Position numbers and translations under genes: made by a program. Shown here piece by piece: positions 22,292 to 33,881 of a stretch of 64,000 nt of DNA. Source of the DNA: PALSA-660 sp963726435 (lineage in GTDB: Bacteria > Actinomycetota > Coriobacteriia > Anaerosomatales > PALSA-660); assembly GCA_963726435.1 (NCBI GenBank), contig CAVSCJ010000001.1, forward strand, positions 62,001 to 126,000. Direction: 5' to 3'. The notes under the pieces are model-generated. The model did no database searches. It saw nothing but the letters and a program-made list of their open reading frames with translations, and was not told where the DNA came from. How positions within the stretch are numbered: the first letter of the stretch is position 1; every line of letters starts with the position of its first letter.

Positions 22292-23686
22292 TCACGCCCG
22301 CAGCGCCAAGTCCAATCTCGCCGCCGCCTCGACATTGCCGAGGAAGTGGAGCAGTTTGGCGATCGGAAGACCGTGCGCGCGTCCGGTCAGCGCCGCCCGG
22401 ATTGCTGGCAGCGCCTCGCGGGGTGGCAGGCCCGCGGCACGAAGGGCGTCGCGCAGGTCCACGCCACCGGACGACCGCAGAGTCTCGAGCGCGATCGCGA
22501 GCGCATCGGCTGCGCCGGGCGCCGCGAGCGCAGCGACCGCCTCTTCGTCCTCAGGGATTCGCCCCGCGACGCCTGCCAGGAGGTCCTGCATCTCGCCGGC
22601 CACATCGACCTCGTCGGCGAGCGCTTCCGCCACCTCGCGTGGCCCGGCGCCCGGCAGTGCCGGGGCGTGCGCCTCGACCAGAGCGATCCGCTCCTCCGAC
22701 GGCAGCAGGAGCATATGCCGCTTGTTGAGCCAGCGCAGCCGGGCGGGGTCGTGGACGGGAGCCGACGGCGAGACGCGACCTACGTCGAACGCCTCGTACA
22801 GGTCCTCCATCGTGAGAACCTCGCGCCCGGCCGGATCCGACCAGCCGAGCAGCGCCAAGTGGTTGACCACCGCGGACGGAAGATAGCCCCGCTCGCGCAG
22901 GGAAGCGACTGACTGGCTGCCACGCGACTTGGATAGCGGCCGGTGATCGGGGCCCGCGACGAGAGGCGCATGTGCGTAGCGCGGAGCAGCCGCTCCCAGC
23001 GCGTGGAAGAGCATGAGCTGCCGCGGTGTGTTGGACAGATGGTCGTCGCCTCGGATGACGAGTGTGACCGACATCTCGCCGTCGTCGACCGCACACGCGA
23101 AGTCGTAGAGCGCCGTACCGTCGGGACGGGTCAACAGGAAGTCGCCGATGTCGGAAGCGTCGAAACGAACGGGCCCGTGGATCAAGTCGTCGACGACCCA
23201 TACGCCCTCCGGGTCCACGGCGAAGCGCCAGGCGAACGGTTCGCCATCTTCGGCGCGCCGGCGCGAATCGTCCTCCTCGATCGAGCGGCAGCCGCCGCGA
23301 TAACGCGGCGGACGGTGGACTTCGTCGGCCGCGCTCCGTCCGCTCTCCAGGGCAGCCTGCTGGCAGAAGCAGCGGTAGATACGGCCCTGCGCACTCAGTC
23401 TGTCTAGCGCTCGGGCGTAGACCGGCGAGCGGTCCGACTGGCGGTAGGGCCCGCAGGGGCCTCCGATGTCCGGCCCCTCGGCCCACGACATCCCCAGCCA
23501 TGCAAGGTCGCGCAGCAGCCCCCCTTCGTGGCCAACGTCGGATCGAGCCGCGTCGGTGTCCTCGAAACGCACGATGAAGGTGCCGCCGCTGGAGCGGGCC
23601 GCCAGATGGTTGAAGAGAGCGGTACGCGCACCGCCGAGGTGAAGCTCGCCAGTCGGAGCAGGCGAGAAGCGGACGCGCTCCGCCAC
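22292..23686 (-). CDS. gltX: Glutamyl-tRNA synthetase
   Basis: Class I synthetase, 464 residues. The HIGH-type motif is PTGELHLGGART and the second signature is RPLSKSRGSQSV, where most GluRS have KLSKRHG, so the lysine-containing loop is atypical. A zinc-type cluster CFC...C lies at about residues 105-140. The C-terminal anticodon domain is full length, so it is not the truncated Glu-Q synthetase. The GTG start is 2 bases after the ispF stop, indicating coupling. Whether it also charges tRNA-Gln cannot be told from here. Confidence 0.94.
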   Translation of the reverse strand: MAERVRFSPAPTGELHLGGARTALFNHLAARSSGGTFIVRFEDTDAARSDVGHEGGLLRDLAWLGMSWAEGPDIGGPCGPYRQSDRSPVYARALDRLSAQGRIYRCFCQQAALESGRSAADEVHRPPRYRGGCRSIEEDDSRRRAEDGEPFAWRFAVDPEGVWVVDDLIHGPVRFDASDIGDFLLTRPDGTALYDFACAVDDGEMSVTLVIRGDDHLSNTPRQLMLFHALGAAAPRYAHAPLVAGPDHRPLSKSRGSQSVASLRERGYLPSAVVNHLALLGWSDPAGREVLTMEDLYEAFDVGRVSPSAPVHDPARLRWLNKRHMLLLPSEERIALVEAHAPALPGAGPREVAEALADEVDVAGEMQDLLAGVAGRIPEDEEAVAALAAPGAADALAIALETLRSSGGVDLRDALRAAGLPPREALPAIRAALTGRAHGLPIAKLLHFLGNVEAAARLDLALRA

Positions 23687-23688
23687 CG

Positions 23689-24171
23689 TCAGGACCGCTC
23701 CAGAAGCACGACCGCCTGAGCCGAGACGCCCTCGCCGCGGCCGGCGACTCCCAGGCCCTCCGTGGTCGTGGCCTTGAGGCCGATCCGGTCGACTTCGACC
23801 GCGAGGGCGGCAGCCATACGCGCCCGCATGACGTCGCGATGCGGCGAGATACGGGGGGCCTCAAGGACAAGGACGGTGTCGGCGTCCACCAAGCTCCAGC
23901 CATCCGCCCGCATGATGTCCCCGACTCGGGCGAGCAGGCCGATGCTTGAGGCGCCCTCCCACTCGACGTCGTTGTCGGGGAAGTGGAGGCCTATGTCACC
24001 CGCCCTCATCGCCCCGAGGATCGCGTCCATCAGAGCGTGCACCAAGACGTCGGCGTCGGAGTGCCCTGCCAGCCCGCGCCCGTGGACGAGTTCCACGCCA
24101 CCGAGGATGAGCGGGCGTCCGTCCGCGAAAGCGTGCACGTCATAGCCGAGCCCGACCCGCATCTCAGACAT
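23689..24171 (-). CDS. ispF: 2-C-methyl-D-erythritol 2,4-cyclodiphosphate synthase
   Basis: Fifth enzyme of the non-mevalonate isoprenoid path, 160 residues. Metal-binding GYDVHAF and GHSDADVLVHALMDAILGA, plus DIGLHFPDND, are present. The ATG at 24169-24171 has GGGAGG 9 bases upstream and overlaps the end of ispD by 8 bases; another ATG lies 9 bases downstream. It forms a translationally coupled ispD-ispF pair. Confidence 0.97.
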   Translation of the reverse strand: MSEMRVGLGYDVHAFADGRPLILGGVELVHGRGLAGHSDADVLVHALMDAILGAMRAGDIGLHFPDNDVEWEGASSIGLLARVGDIMRADGWSLVDADTVLVLEAPRISPHRDVMRARMAAALAVEVDRIGLKATTTEGLGVAGRGEGVSAQAVVLLERS

Positions 24172-24874
24172 CGCCCGTCGCCTCCCGCGTGCACAGCAGC
24201 GCTTCAAGCACCGCGATGTCCTCGGGAACGGTCACCTTGATGTTCCATCGCGGACCTTCGAGCATCGCCACAACCCCACCGAAGCGCTCGACCAGAGCGG
24301 AGTCGTCGGTCGCCTCGAACCCCTCGAGAGCGGCTCGCTCGTGCGCCTCCAGAAGAGAGCGGAGCCTGAACGTCTGCGGCGTCTGCGCGACCCACAGTCT
24401 CGAACGGTCGGGAGTCGAGACGACGCGGCCGTCATCATCGGCCTCCTTGATGGTGTCGAGCGCGTGGTAGCCGATGACCACCCCGTCGATCGACGGATCG
24501 GTCTGCAGGGCGGCGAACGTCGCCGCTATCGTGTCGGGCGTCACGGCCGCACGAGCCCCGTCGTGCACGGCGACAGCGGTGCAGCCTTCAGGCAGCGCAG
24601 CGAGTCCAGCAGCGACCGATGCGCGACGCGTGGCCCCGCCCGGAACGACTGCGATCACCTTGGCCACGCCGGCCGGTTCGACGGCTTCGACCCTGTAGGC
24701 CTCCACGCGGTCGGGATGGGTCACCACCACCACCGCGTCGACGGCGCCACACCGCTCGAACGCGCGCAGCGTGTGTGCGAGGACAGGCAGCCCGGCCACG
24801 CGCGCGAGTTGCTTCCCGCGAGCGTCGCCGAAGCGTTCGCCCAGCCCGCCCGCCACGACCACGGCCGCGTTCAT
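24164..24874 (-). CDS. ispD: 2-C-methyl-D-erythritol 4-phosphate cytidylyltransferase
   Basis: Third enzyme of the non-mevalonate path, using CTP. 236 residues. The nucleotide-binding loop AGGLGERFG...GKQLARVAGLPVL, VHDGARAAV and QTPQTFR match the family. The ATG overlaps the preceding stop as TGATG. Together with ispF it shows that this organism makes isoprenoids by the MEP path. Confidence 0.97.
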   Translation of the reverse strand: MNAAVVVAGGLGERFGDARGKQLARVAGLPVLAHTLRAFERCGAVDAVVVVTHPDRVEAYRVEAVEPAGVAKVIAVVPGGATRRASVAAGLAALPEGCTAVAVHDGARAAVTPDTIAATFAALQTDPSIDGVVIGYHALDTIKEADDDGRVVSTPDRSRLWVAQTPQTFRLRSLLEAHERAALEGFEATDDSALVERFGGVVAMLEGPRWNIKVTVPEDIAVLEALLCTREATGDV

Positions 24875-26031
24875 CAGCCCTCCTTCGGCCTGGCGAAGAC
24901 CATCCGCCCGCCCGCCGTCTGGAGCACGGACCCCACTACGACGTCGACGTCCTCCCCCATCAGGACCTTGCCGTTGTGGACCACGACCATCGTTCCGTCG
25001 GCCAGGTAGCCGACCCCTTGGTCGGCCTCCTTGCCCTCGCGGGCGACGTGGATCCGGATCGTCTCCCCGGGCAGATGAGCCGGCTTCAGAGCGGCCGCCA
25101 GGTCGTTGATGTTCAGTACGTCGAGCCCTTGGACGCGCGCGACCTGTGTGAGGTTGTAGTCGACCGTGACGATCGTGGCGCCGGCGTCGCGAGCCAGCTG
25201 GACCAGCTTCCCGTCGACACCGGGGATGTCGGGGTAGTCGACTGAGAACACGTCCACCGAGTGCTCGCCCGATCGAAGCGCCGTCAGCAAGTCCAGACCG
25301 CGACGGCCGCGCGCGCGACGGAGATCGTCCGCGGAGTCAGCGAGCGTCTGCAACTCGGCCAGAACGAACACCGGGACACGCACGGTCCCTTCGACGAAGC
25401 CCGCCCGCATGAGTCCGGCGAAGCGGCCGTCTATGACGGCGCTGGTGTCCAGGACCTTGGTGGACGCGCTCTCGAGCTCGCCAACCCCGGGAGTGAATCG
25501 CGAGAAGATCCTGGCGACGTCCCGACGCTTCAGCAGCGCAACTCGGACGCCGATGTAGGCGCAGACCGTGAAGAGGCCCACCTGCCCGACGACGCCGAGC
25601 AACGGCGGCTGCAGTGCGTGGACCGGCTGGGACGTCATCAGGGCGACGAGGAGCCCGACCAACAGGCCGACAGAACCTAGAACAAGATCGCTCATGGAGG
25701 CGGCGCGCACGTAGTCTTCGAAGAACAAGTAGCCCCGCTGCAGTTCCCTCCCGATCATGCCACCGAGTATGAATCCGATCGACGCTCCGAGGATGACGAA
25801 CAGGATGATGACGGTCGGTACGGAGTAGCCGAGCAGCTGATTCACATCGATGAGGCTCTGAACGCTCAGACCTGCCAGCGCTCCCAGTGTCGCCAAGACG
25901 AACCGGGTGAGCTGAACGAACATGTGATTCGACGCGTGCCGTGGTAGCGCGAAGTGCGCGCTGCCTGCGTCGTCACCCCCTTCCAGGCGAGGGTCGCTCT
26001 CGCGTCCCTCAGACGGTCCGACGGTGCTCAA
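24874..26031 (-). CDS. yacL: PIN/TRAM-domain membrane protein, YacL-like
   Basis: Up to 385 residues: four membrane helices in the first half, then a PIN nuclease-like domain (KVLDTSAVIDGR, with acidic residues in RRGLDLL and VTVDYNLT) and a C-terminal TRAM domain (about residues 320-380, GYLADGTMVVVHNGK). The start is unsettled: TTG at 26029-26031 or ATG at 25921-25923, which aligns better with the family; neither has a good ribosome site. TAGAAT at about 26034 may be a -10. In Bacillus it sits between disA and ispD exactly as here; its role is unknown, possibly RNA processing. Confidence 0.9.
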   Translation of the reverse strand: MSTVGPSEGRESDPRLEGGDDAGSAHFALPRHASNHMFVQLTRFVLATLGALAGLSVQSLIDVNQLLGYSVPTVIILFVILGASIGFILGGMIGRELQRGYLFFEDYVRAASMSDLVLGSVGLLVGLLVALMTSQPVHALQPPLLGVVGQVGLFTVCAYIGVRVALLKRRDVARIFSRFTPGVGELESASTKVLDTSAVIDGRFAGLMRAGFVEGTVRVPVFVLAELQTLADSADDLRRARGRRGLDLLTALRSGEHSVDVFSVDYPDIPGVDGKLVQLARDAGATIVTVDYNLTQVARVQGLDVLNINDLAAALKPAHLPGETIRIHVAREGKEADQGVGYLADGTMVVVHNGKVLMGEDVDVVVGSVLQTAGGRMVFARPKEG

Positions 26032-26108
26032 AGCGATTCTAGCACCCTGCTTCTACCCCGCTGACGCCGCGCGACAGACCGGCGGACGGAGGGACGCGCC
26101 TCGCTTCC

Positions 26109-27170
26109 CTAGATCGACGCCGAGCCGCGCAGCCGCCTGAGGCCTTCGGCGATGGCTCGCGCACGACGAGAGCCGACGCCGTCCACCTCGTCGAGTTGCT
26201 CCTCGGTCGCGTTCGAGAGATCCACCAGGCTACCGAACCGATCCACCAGTCTGTTGATGACCGCCCCAGGCAGAGAAGGGATGCGGCGCAGCACCCGATG
26301 GCCGCGAGACTGGACGTGGTACTCCAGAGCGTCGGCCGAATTGGGAAAGCCCAGTACCGCGGCGACCACGAGGTCGTCGAGAACCCGATCCTGGGTCAGG
26401 TCCGAGAGGGCGACCCTGGCCGCGTTCGCCTGACGAGAGCCCGTCGTGACCAGGTAGTCGCGCAGTAGGAGTCCGTGCTCTTCGGAGACGTTGGCCGTGA
26501 CCTCCTCGGCCTGCATCGCAACAAGCCGGCCTTCGGTGCCGAGCTGGTCGACGTAGCGCCCGACCTCGCGAGCCACCCTTTGGACGAGCTCGGAGCGTTG
26601 CACCGCGAGGACCACGTCCGCGATGGTGACAGCGTCCTCGAACTCCAGCACGGTCAGGCGGGTCATAACGTCGTCGAGGCGGATCCGGTACCGCTGCAGC
26701 GTCTGCAGGGCCTGATTCGCCTTCGCGAGCACGACCGTGACGTCCTCGACCGTGATGCGCCGGCCGGCGCGATAGAGGCTCATGATGCTGCGGCGCTTGG
26801 AGACGGATACCACGAGCGCCGACGTCTGTCGGCTGACGCGTTGAGCCGTGCGGTGACGGATGCCCGTCTCGACGGTCGGAAGCGAAGCGTCGGGGACCAG
26901 ATGGACGTTGGCGCGAAGGATGGTGGTGCACTCCTCGTCCAGAGTGATCGCGCCGTCCATCTTCGCCAACTCGAACACCATCTGAGGGGCGAGTGGGATG
27001 CCGAGCCGGAACCCTCCGTCACAAAGCCGCTCGACCTTCTCGACATCACCGATCACGATCAGCGCTCCGTCATGGGCAGAGATGATGCTGTCCAGGGCCT
27101 CTCGCAGCTCGGTCCCGGGGGCGACGCGACGCAGCACCTCCGCGACCCGCGCCTCGATCCTCGCGTCCAT
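26109..27170 (-). CDS. disA: Diadenylate cyclase DisA
   Basis: Makes the second messenger c-di-AMP from two ATP and scans DNA for branches. 353 residues, close to the usual 357. The DAC domain shows DGALIVIGD and GIRHRTAQR (the DGA and RHR motifs), followed by a helical spine and a C-terminal helix-hairpin-helix domain (LPGAVINRLVDRFGSL, LDEVDGVGSRRARAI). The ATG at 27168-27170 has AGGAGG just upstream. It follows radA by 67 bases, a pairing in which RadA is known to modulate DisA in Bacillus. Confidence 0.97.
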   Translation of the reverse strand: MDARIEARVAEVLRRVAPGTELREALDSIISAHDGALIVIGDVEKVERLCDGGFRLGIPLAPQMVFELAKMDGAITLDEECTTILRANVHLVPDASLPTVETGIRHRTAQRVSRQTSALVVSVSKRRSIMSLYRAGRRITVEDVTVVLAKANQALQTLQRYRIRLDDVMTRLTVLEFEDAVTIADVVLAVQRSELVQRVAREVGRYVDQLGTEGRLVAMQAEEVTANVSEEHGLLLRDYLVTTGSRQANAARVALSDLTQDRVLDDLVVAAVLGFPNSADALEYHVQSRGHRVLRRIPSLPGAVINRLVDRFGSLVDLSNATEEQLDEVDGVGSRRARAIAEGLRRLRGSASI

Positions 27171-27237
27171 GGGCCCTCCTAGGGGCACGCCCACCTGTGG
27201 TCGGATTGTACCCGCCCTCCCCCCGCCCGCTCGCGCA

Positions 27238-28587
27238 TCAGCCGGCAAGCAGACCGACCGCCACCGACGCTGACGCCACGGCGCGGAGATCCACGCCGGG
27301 AGGCTGCTTCGGGTCGCCCCCGGGAGCCGTCACCACGGTGCGCAGCCCGAGACGGGCCGCTTCCGCTGCGCGGACCGCCGCGTGCGCGACGGGACGGACC
27401 TCGCCTGCCAGCCCCAGCTCACCGAAGGAGGCCATGCCATGCGGGAGCGCGACGTCCCTGCGCGCGGACGCGAGCGCGAGCGCGAGAGGCAGGTCGGCGG
27501 CGGGCTCGGAGATCCGGACGCCGCCCGCGACGGACACGTACACGTCGTGCTGGCCGAAGGCGAGCCCCGCGTGGCGCTCCAGGACCGCAAGGACCTGCAG
27601 CAGGCGGGGCAGCTCTATCCCGGTAGCCAGCCGCCGGGGCATCTGCAGGTAAGAGGGGCTCACGAGGGCTTGGATCTCTACCAGCACCGGGCGCGAGCCT
27701 TCCATCGCGGCCATCACCGCTGAGCCCGACACGCCCTCGGGGCGGTGCTCCAAAAGGGCGGCCGACGGGTTGGCTACCACGCGCAGCCCTCCCTCGGCCA
27801 TCTCGAACACCCCGATCTCCGAGATCGAGCCGAAGCGGTTCTTCACGGCGCGCACGATGCGGAAGGTGTGGTCGCGGTCGCCCTCGAAGTACAGGACCGT
27901 GTCCACCATGTGCTCGAGCACTCGCGGACCGGCGATGGCTCCCTCTTTCGTCACGTGGCCCACCAGCAGAGTGGTGACGCCGTGCTGCTTCGCCACGCGC
28001 GTCAGGGTCGCGGTCGAGGCCCGTACCTGCCCGATCGACCCGGCCGTGCCGGGGGTGTCGGGGTCCACCATCGTCTGGATCGAGTCGACTACGAGGACGT
28101 CAGCCCCATCCTCGAGGGCGGCCGCTTCGACCGAGGCGACGTCGGTCGCGGGCAGCAACCCGATGTCACCGGAGCACCCCAAGCGCTCGGCACGCATCTT
28201 CACCTGCGCCGGGGACTCCTCGCCGCAGACGTAGAGGACTCGTTTCCCGGAGCGCGTCAGAGACTCGGCCACCTGTAGGAGCAGGGTCGACTTGCCGATC
28301 CCCGGCTCCCCGCCAAGGAGCACGACCGAGCCCCGCACCAGTCCTCCGCCCAGCACGCGGTCGAACTCGTCGATACCTGTGGGCACGCGGCGATCGCCCG
28401 CCGTCTCGACCTCCGAGAGCCGCACCGGCCGCGCCAACGGCGCGGCGGAACGCGAGGAGGCCGTGGTCGAGCCCGCAGCCTCCTCGACGAACGTTCCGTA
28501 CTCTCCGCACCCAGGGCAACGCCCGGCCCACTTCGGCTCGACGTGCGAGCACTGAGCACACCGCCAAGCCGTCCGTGCCCTGGGCAT
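27238..28587 (-). CDS. radA: DNA repair protein RadA
   Basis: RecA-like branch-migration helicase, 449 residues. N-terminal zinc finger (CAQC...CPGC), Walker A GEPGIGKST, the RadA-specific KNRFGS motif and a C-terminal Lon-like domain with SVAGGVRISEPAADLPLAL are all present. It begins 13 bases after clpC and leads into disA. Confidence 0.98.
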   Translation of the reverse strand: MPRARTAWRCAQCSHVEPKWAGRCPGCGEYGTFVEEAAGSTTASSRSAAPLARPVRLSEVETAGDRRVPTGIDEFDRVLGGGLVRGSVVLLGGEPGIGKSTLLLQVAESLTRSGKRVLYVCGEESPAQVKMRAERLGCSGDIGLLPATDVASVEAAALEDGADVLVVDSIQTMVDPDTPGTAGSIGQVRASTATLTRVAKQHGVTTLLVGHVTKEGAIAGPRVLEHMVDTVLYFEGDRDHTFRIVRAVKNRFGSISEIGVFEMAEGGLRVVANPSAALLEHRPEGVSGSAVMAAMEGSRPVLVEIQALVSPSYLQMPRRLATGIELPRLLQVLAVLERHAGLAFGQHDVYVSVAGGVRISEPAADLPLALALASARRDVALPHGMASFGELGLAGEVRPVAHAAVRAAEAARLGLRTVVTAPGGDPKQPPGVDLRAVASASVAVGLLAG

Positions 28588-28599
28588 CGGCGCTTCGGC

Positions 28600-31146
<2,547 letters not shown>

Positions 31147-31208
31147 GTTCAACGCTCCTATCGGGAAGCCCGCCAGTGGCGCGGCGCCGCTGTGTGGCCC
31201 TCGAACGC

Positions 31209-31214
31209 ATTATA
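31209..31214 (-). promoter_or_regulatory. -10 element of the clpC promoter
   Basis: A perfect minus-strand TATAAT, about 60 bases upstream of clpC, with no recognisable -35 hexamer at 16-18 bases. It may need an activator or another sigma factor. Confidence 0.5.
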
Positions 31215-31273
31215 CGCGCGAGGGAGGACACGAAGCTGCGCGGATGTCGACAGCGGAGCGAAATCGGTGCCAC

Positions 31274-31296
31274 ATCTGAGCGTGATGCGCTCAGAT
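31274..31296 (-). terminator. Palindrome between lysS and clpC
   Basis: ATCTGAGCG and CGCTCAGAT form a perfect 9-base-pair hairpin with a 5-base loop, 51 bases beyond lysS and 60 bases upstream of the clpC -10. It could terminate lysS or be an operator. Confidence 0.45.
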
Positions 31297-31346
31297 ATCG
31301 GCTATCCCGCGCTCAGCAGGAGGTCAGCGAGTGCCCCAAGGCCGTA

Positions 31347-32843
31347 TCACTCCGGGCGCAGGTGCGGGAAGAGCAGCACGTCGCGGATGGAGGGGCTGTC
31401 CGTGAGCAGCATCACGAGGCGGTCGATGCCGATGCCCATTCCACCAGCGGGCGGCATGCCGTACTCCATCGCCCGAAGGTAGTCCTCGTCGAAGCCCATC
31501 GCCTCCTCGTCCCCGCCCGCCTTCGCCGACATCTGAGCGGCGAAGCGCTCACGCTGGTCGATGGGGTCGACCAGCTCCGAGAAGGCGTTGGCGAACTCGC
31601 GGCCGGTGATGATGAGCTCGAACCGGTCGGTCACATCCGGATCGCCCTGCTTCTTGCGTGCCAGGGGCGAGGTCTCGAGCGGGTACTCGGTGACGAAGGT
31701 CGGCTGGACCAGTTCGCGCTCCACGAGCTTCTCGAACAGCTCGGTGATGAGCTTCCCCTTGCCGAACGACTTCTCGAAGGGCACGCCGTGCTTCTCGCAA
31801 AGGGCGCGGAGGTCATCGAGCGTGCGGGCGAATGAGACATCCCCGCCTTCGGCGTCGCTCACGAGCTCGATCATCGTCGCGCGGCGCCAGGGAGCGCCCA
31901 GGTCGATAGTTTCGCCCTGGTAGGTGACCACTGTCTTGCCAACAACGTCGTTCGCCGCCGCGCGGACCAGTCCCTCGGTGAGATCCATCATCCCGCGCAG
32001 GTCGGTGTAGGCGCGATACGCCTCGAGCATCGTGAACTCGGGGTTGTGGCGCACCGAGATCCCCTCGTTGCGGAAGGAGCGGTTGATCTCATAGACCGCC
32101 TCGAACCCGCCGACCAGCAGTCGCTTCAGATACAGCTCGGGCGCGATGCGCAGGTACAGCTCCATGTCCAGCGTGTTGTGGTGCGTGACGAACGGCTTGG
32201 CGGTCGCGCCCCCGGGGATCGCGTGCAGCATCGGGGTCTCGACCTCGAGGTAGCCCTGCCCGTCCATGTAGCGACGCATCGACGAGATGATCGCGAACCT
32301 CTTCGTGAAGGTATCGCGCACCTCGGGATTGACGATGAGGTCGACGTAGCGCTGACGGTACCGGGTCTCGGTGTCGCTCAACCCGTGGAACTTCTCGGGG
32401 AGCGGCCGCAGGGACTTGGACAGCAAGGTGACTGTCGAAGGCGCCACCGACAGCTCGCCTCGGCGCGTACGGAGAACCGTGCCGACTGCTCCCGCCCAGT
32501 CCCCGAGGTCGAGATCCTTGACCGCCGCCAGAGCAGCGTCACCCATCAGGTTGGCGCGGCAGAACAGCTGGATGTCGCCCGTCGCATCCCTGAGTACCAG
32601 GAACACGGCCTTGCCCTGGTCGCGCAGGGCGACGATGCGTCCGGCGACGCTAACCTCGTCAGAGGTCTCCTCGCCTGGGGGCAGGGACGCGTAGCGAGCG
32701 ATCAGATCATCGGCGCGGGCCGTGACGTCGAAGCTGAGCTTGTACGGCTCCTCGCCGCGCTTGCGCAGAGAGTCGAGCTTCGCTCGCCTGACGGCGATCG
32801 GATCGTCGTCGGGGACTTCGGGAGCGCGCTCGCCTTCGGCCAT
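31347..32843 (-). CDS. lysS: Lysyl-tRNA synthetase (class II)
   Basis: 498 residues. The N-terminal OB fold (VSVAGRIVALRDQGKAVFLVLRD) precedes the class II core: motif 2 FRNEGISVRHNPEFTMLEAY and motif 3 GMGIGIDRLVMLL. The ATG at 32841-32843 gives MAEGERAPEVP and lies 10 bases after greA; the longer open frame upstream overlaps greA. Confidence 0.98.
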   Translation of the reverse strand: MAEGERAPEVPDDDPIAVRRAKLDSLRKRGEEPYKLSFDVTARADDLIARYASLPPGEETSDEVSVAGRIVALRDQGKAVFLVLRDATGDIQLFCRANLMGDAALAAVKDLDLGDWAGAVGTVLRTRRGELSVAPSTVTLLSKSLRPLPEKFHGLSDTETRYRQRYVDLIVNPEVRDTFTKRFAIISSMRRYMDGQGYLEVETPMLHAIPGGATAKPFVTHHNTLDMELYLRIAPELYLKRLLVGGFEAVYEINRSFRNEGISVRHNPEFTMLEAYRAYTDLRGMMDLTEGLVRAAANDVVGKTVVTYQGETIDLGAPWRRATMIELVSDAEGGDVSFARTLDDLRALCEKHGVPFEKSFGKGKLITELFEKLVERELVQPTFVTEYPLETSPLARKKQGDPDVTDRFELIITGREFANAFSELVDPIDQRERFAAQMSAKAGGDEEAMGFDEDYLRAMEYGMPPAGGMGIGIDRLVMLLTDSPSIRDVLLFPHLRPE

Positions 32844-32853
32844 GTGAACCCGC

Positions 32854-33327
32854 CTAGTGGTGGATCGAGACGACGGTGTAGGTGATCGTCTTGCCCGACG
32901 GGAGAGCCACGGATACGGCGTCACCCTTCTTGCGGCCGATCACGGCCTGCCCCACGGGAGACTCGTTGCTGATCTTGTTGTTGGCGGGATCGGCCTCGGC
33001 CGACCCTACGATCTTGTAGAGCATCGTGCCGTCCCCGCCGTCGTCCTGCAGCTCGACCTTGCTCCCCAGGCACACTTTGTCGTTCTTCTTGGGGGCCGAG
33101 ATGATCGTGGCGTGGGCCAGGATCTGGTTGACCTCGAGGATCCTGCTCTCGACCCACGCCTGCTCGTTCTTGGCGTCATCGTATTCCGAGTTCTCGGAGA
33201 TGTCCCCGAACTCCTTGGCTTCCTTGATCCGCTCGCCTACCTCGCGACGCTTGACGGTCTCCAAGAAGTGCAGCTCTTCTTCGAGCTTCCGCTGGCCCTC
33301 GACAGTCAGGGCGATCTCTTTGTGCAT
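32854..33327 (-). CDS. greA: Transcription elongation factor GreA
   Basis: Transcript-cleavage factor, 157 residues. The N-terminal coiled coil with ENSEYDDAKNEQA at its tip and the C-terminal FKBP-like domain (SNESPVGQAVIGRKKGD) match the family. The ATG 33325-33327 (MHKEIALTVEGQRKLEEEL) fits the family start. It forms an operon with lysS. Confidence 0.98.
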   Translation of the reverse strand: MHKEIALTVEGQRKLEEELHFLETVKRREVGERIKEAKEFGDISENSEYDDAKNEQAWVESRILEVNQILAHATIISAPKKNDKVCLGSKVELQDDGGDGTMLYKIVGSAEADPANNKISNESPVGQAVIGRKKGDAVSVALPSGKTITYTVVSIHH

Positions 33328-33447
33328 GGTCCCCGGACTCCTATCGCGCGCGTAAGGCATTCGCGAAACACCGCTCTTCCGGAATGGCCGGTGGGGTGCA
33401 ACGCGTGGGCCGCCTCGTAGTACGGGCGGCCCTCAGAGTTGCGAAAG

Positions 33448-33475
33448 AGTATAGCGCCCCGGTCCGCGCATGCAA
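33448..33475 (-). promoter_or_regulatory. Promoter of greA-lysS inside a terminator hairpin
   Basis: Minus-strand TTGCAT (33470-33475), 16-base spacer, TATACT (33448-33453). The -35 lies in the loop and the spacer in the 3' arm of the tatA hairpin. Confidence 0.6.
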
Positions 33476-33491
33476 GTGGCGGACCGGGGCG
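33455..33491 (-). terminator. Terminator hairpin after tatA
   Basis: CGCCCCGGTCCGC pairs perfectly with GCGGACCGGGGCG (13 base pairs), 22 bases beyond the tatA stop. Confidence 0.75.
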
Positions 33492-33512
33492 AGTTCAGGA
33501 CGGGTAGCGCCC

Positions 33513-33764
33513 CTACAGCGGCTTCGGGATCTCAGCGTCGTCGCCCGAGTCGGCCTTGGGCGGCTCGGGCGGCTTCTCAGCCGGCTTCTCCGCGGGCTTC
33601 TCATCTTCCTCGGCGAGCTTGCCGTCGATGCCGTCCTTGAGCGCCTTCGCGGACTTCCCGAACATCTTGGCCAGCTTCGGCACCTGGGTTGGGCCGAAGA
33701 TCACCAGGACGACAGCGAGGATGATCCATAGCTCAATACCGCCGGGCAATCCAAAAGCAGCCAT
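33513..33764 (-). CDS. tatA: Twin-arginine translocase subunit TatA
   Basis: 83 residues: an N-terminal membrane helix (ELWIILAVVLVIFGP), the conserved FGPTQVPKLAKMFGKSAK amphipathic helix, and a charged Pro/Glu/Lys tail. TatA lines the channel for folded exported proteins. No tatC is in the window, so the partner lies elsewhere. It is 117 bases downstream of rex. Confidence 0.94.
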   Translation of the reverse strand: MAAFGLPGGIELWIILAVVLVIFGPTQVPKLAKMFGKSAKALKDGIDGKLAEEDEKPAEKPAEKPPEPPKADSGDDAEIPKPL

Positions 33765-33881
33765 TGTTCCTCCTACTTCGATTGAAGACCCGCCCAGCCC
33801 TTCCGGGCCGGGTGTTCACATGTTGCCAGAGGGCAAAGCGCGGAGTGCAGGGCCGCGGGTGCACCGGCGAACAGCGTACAC

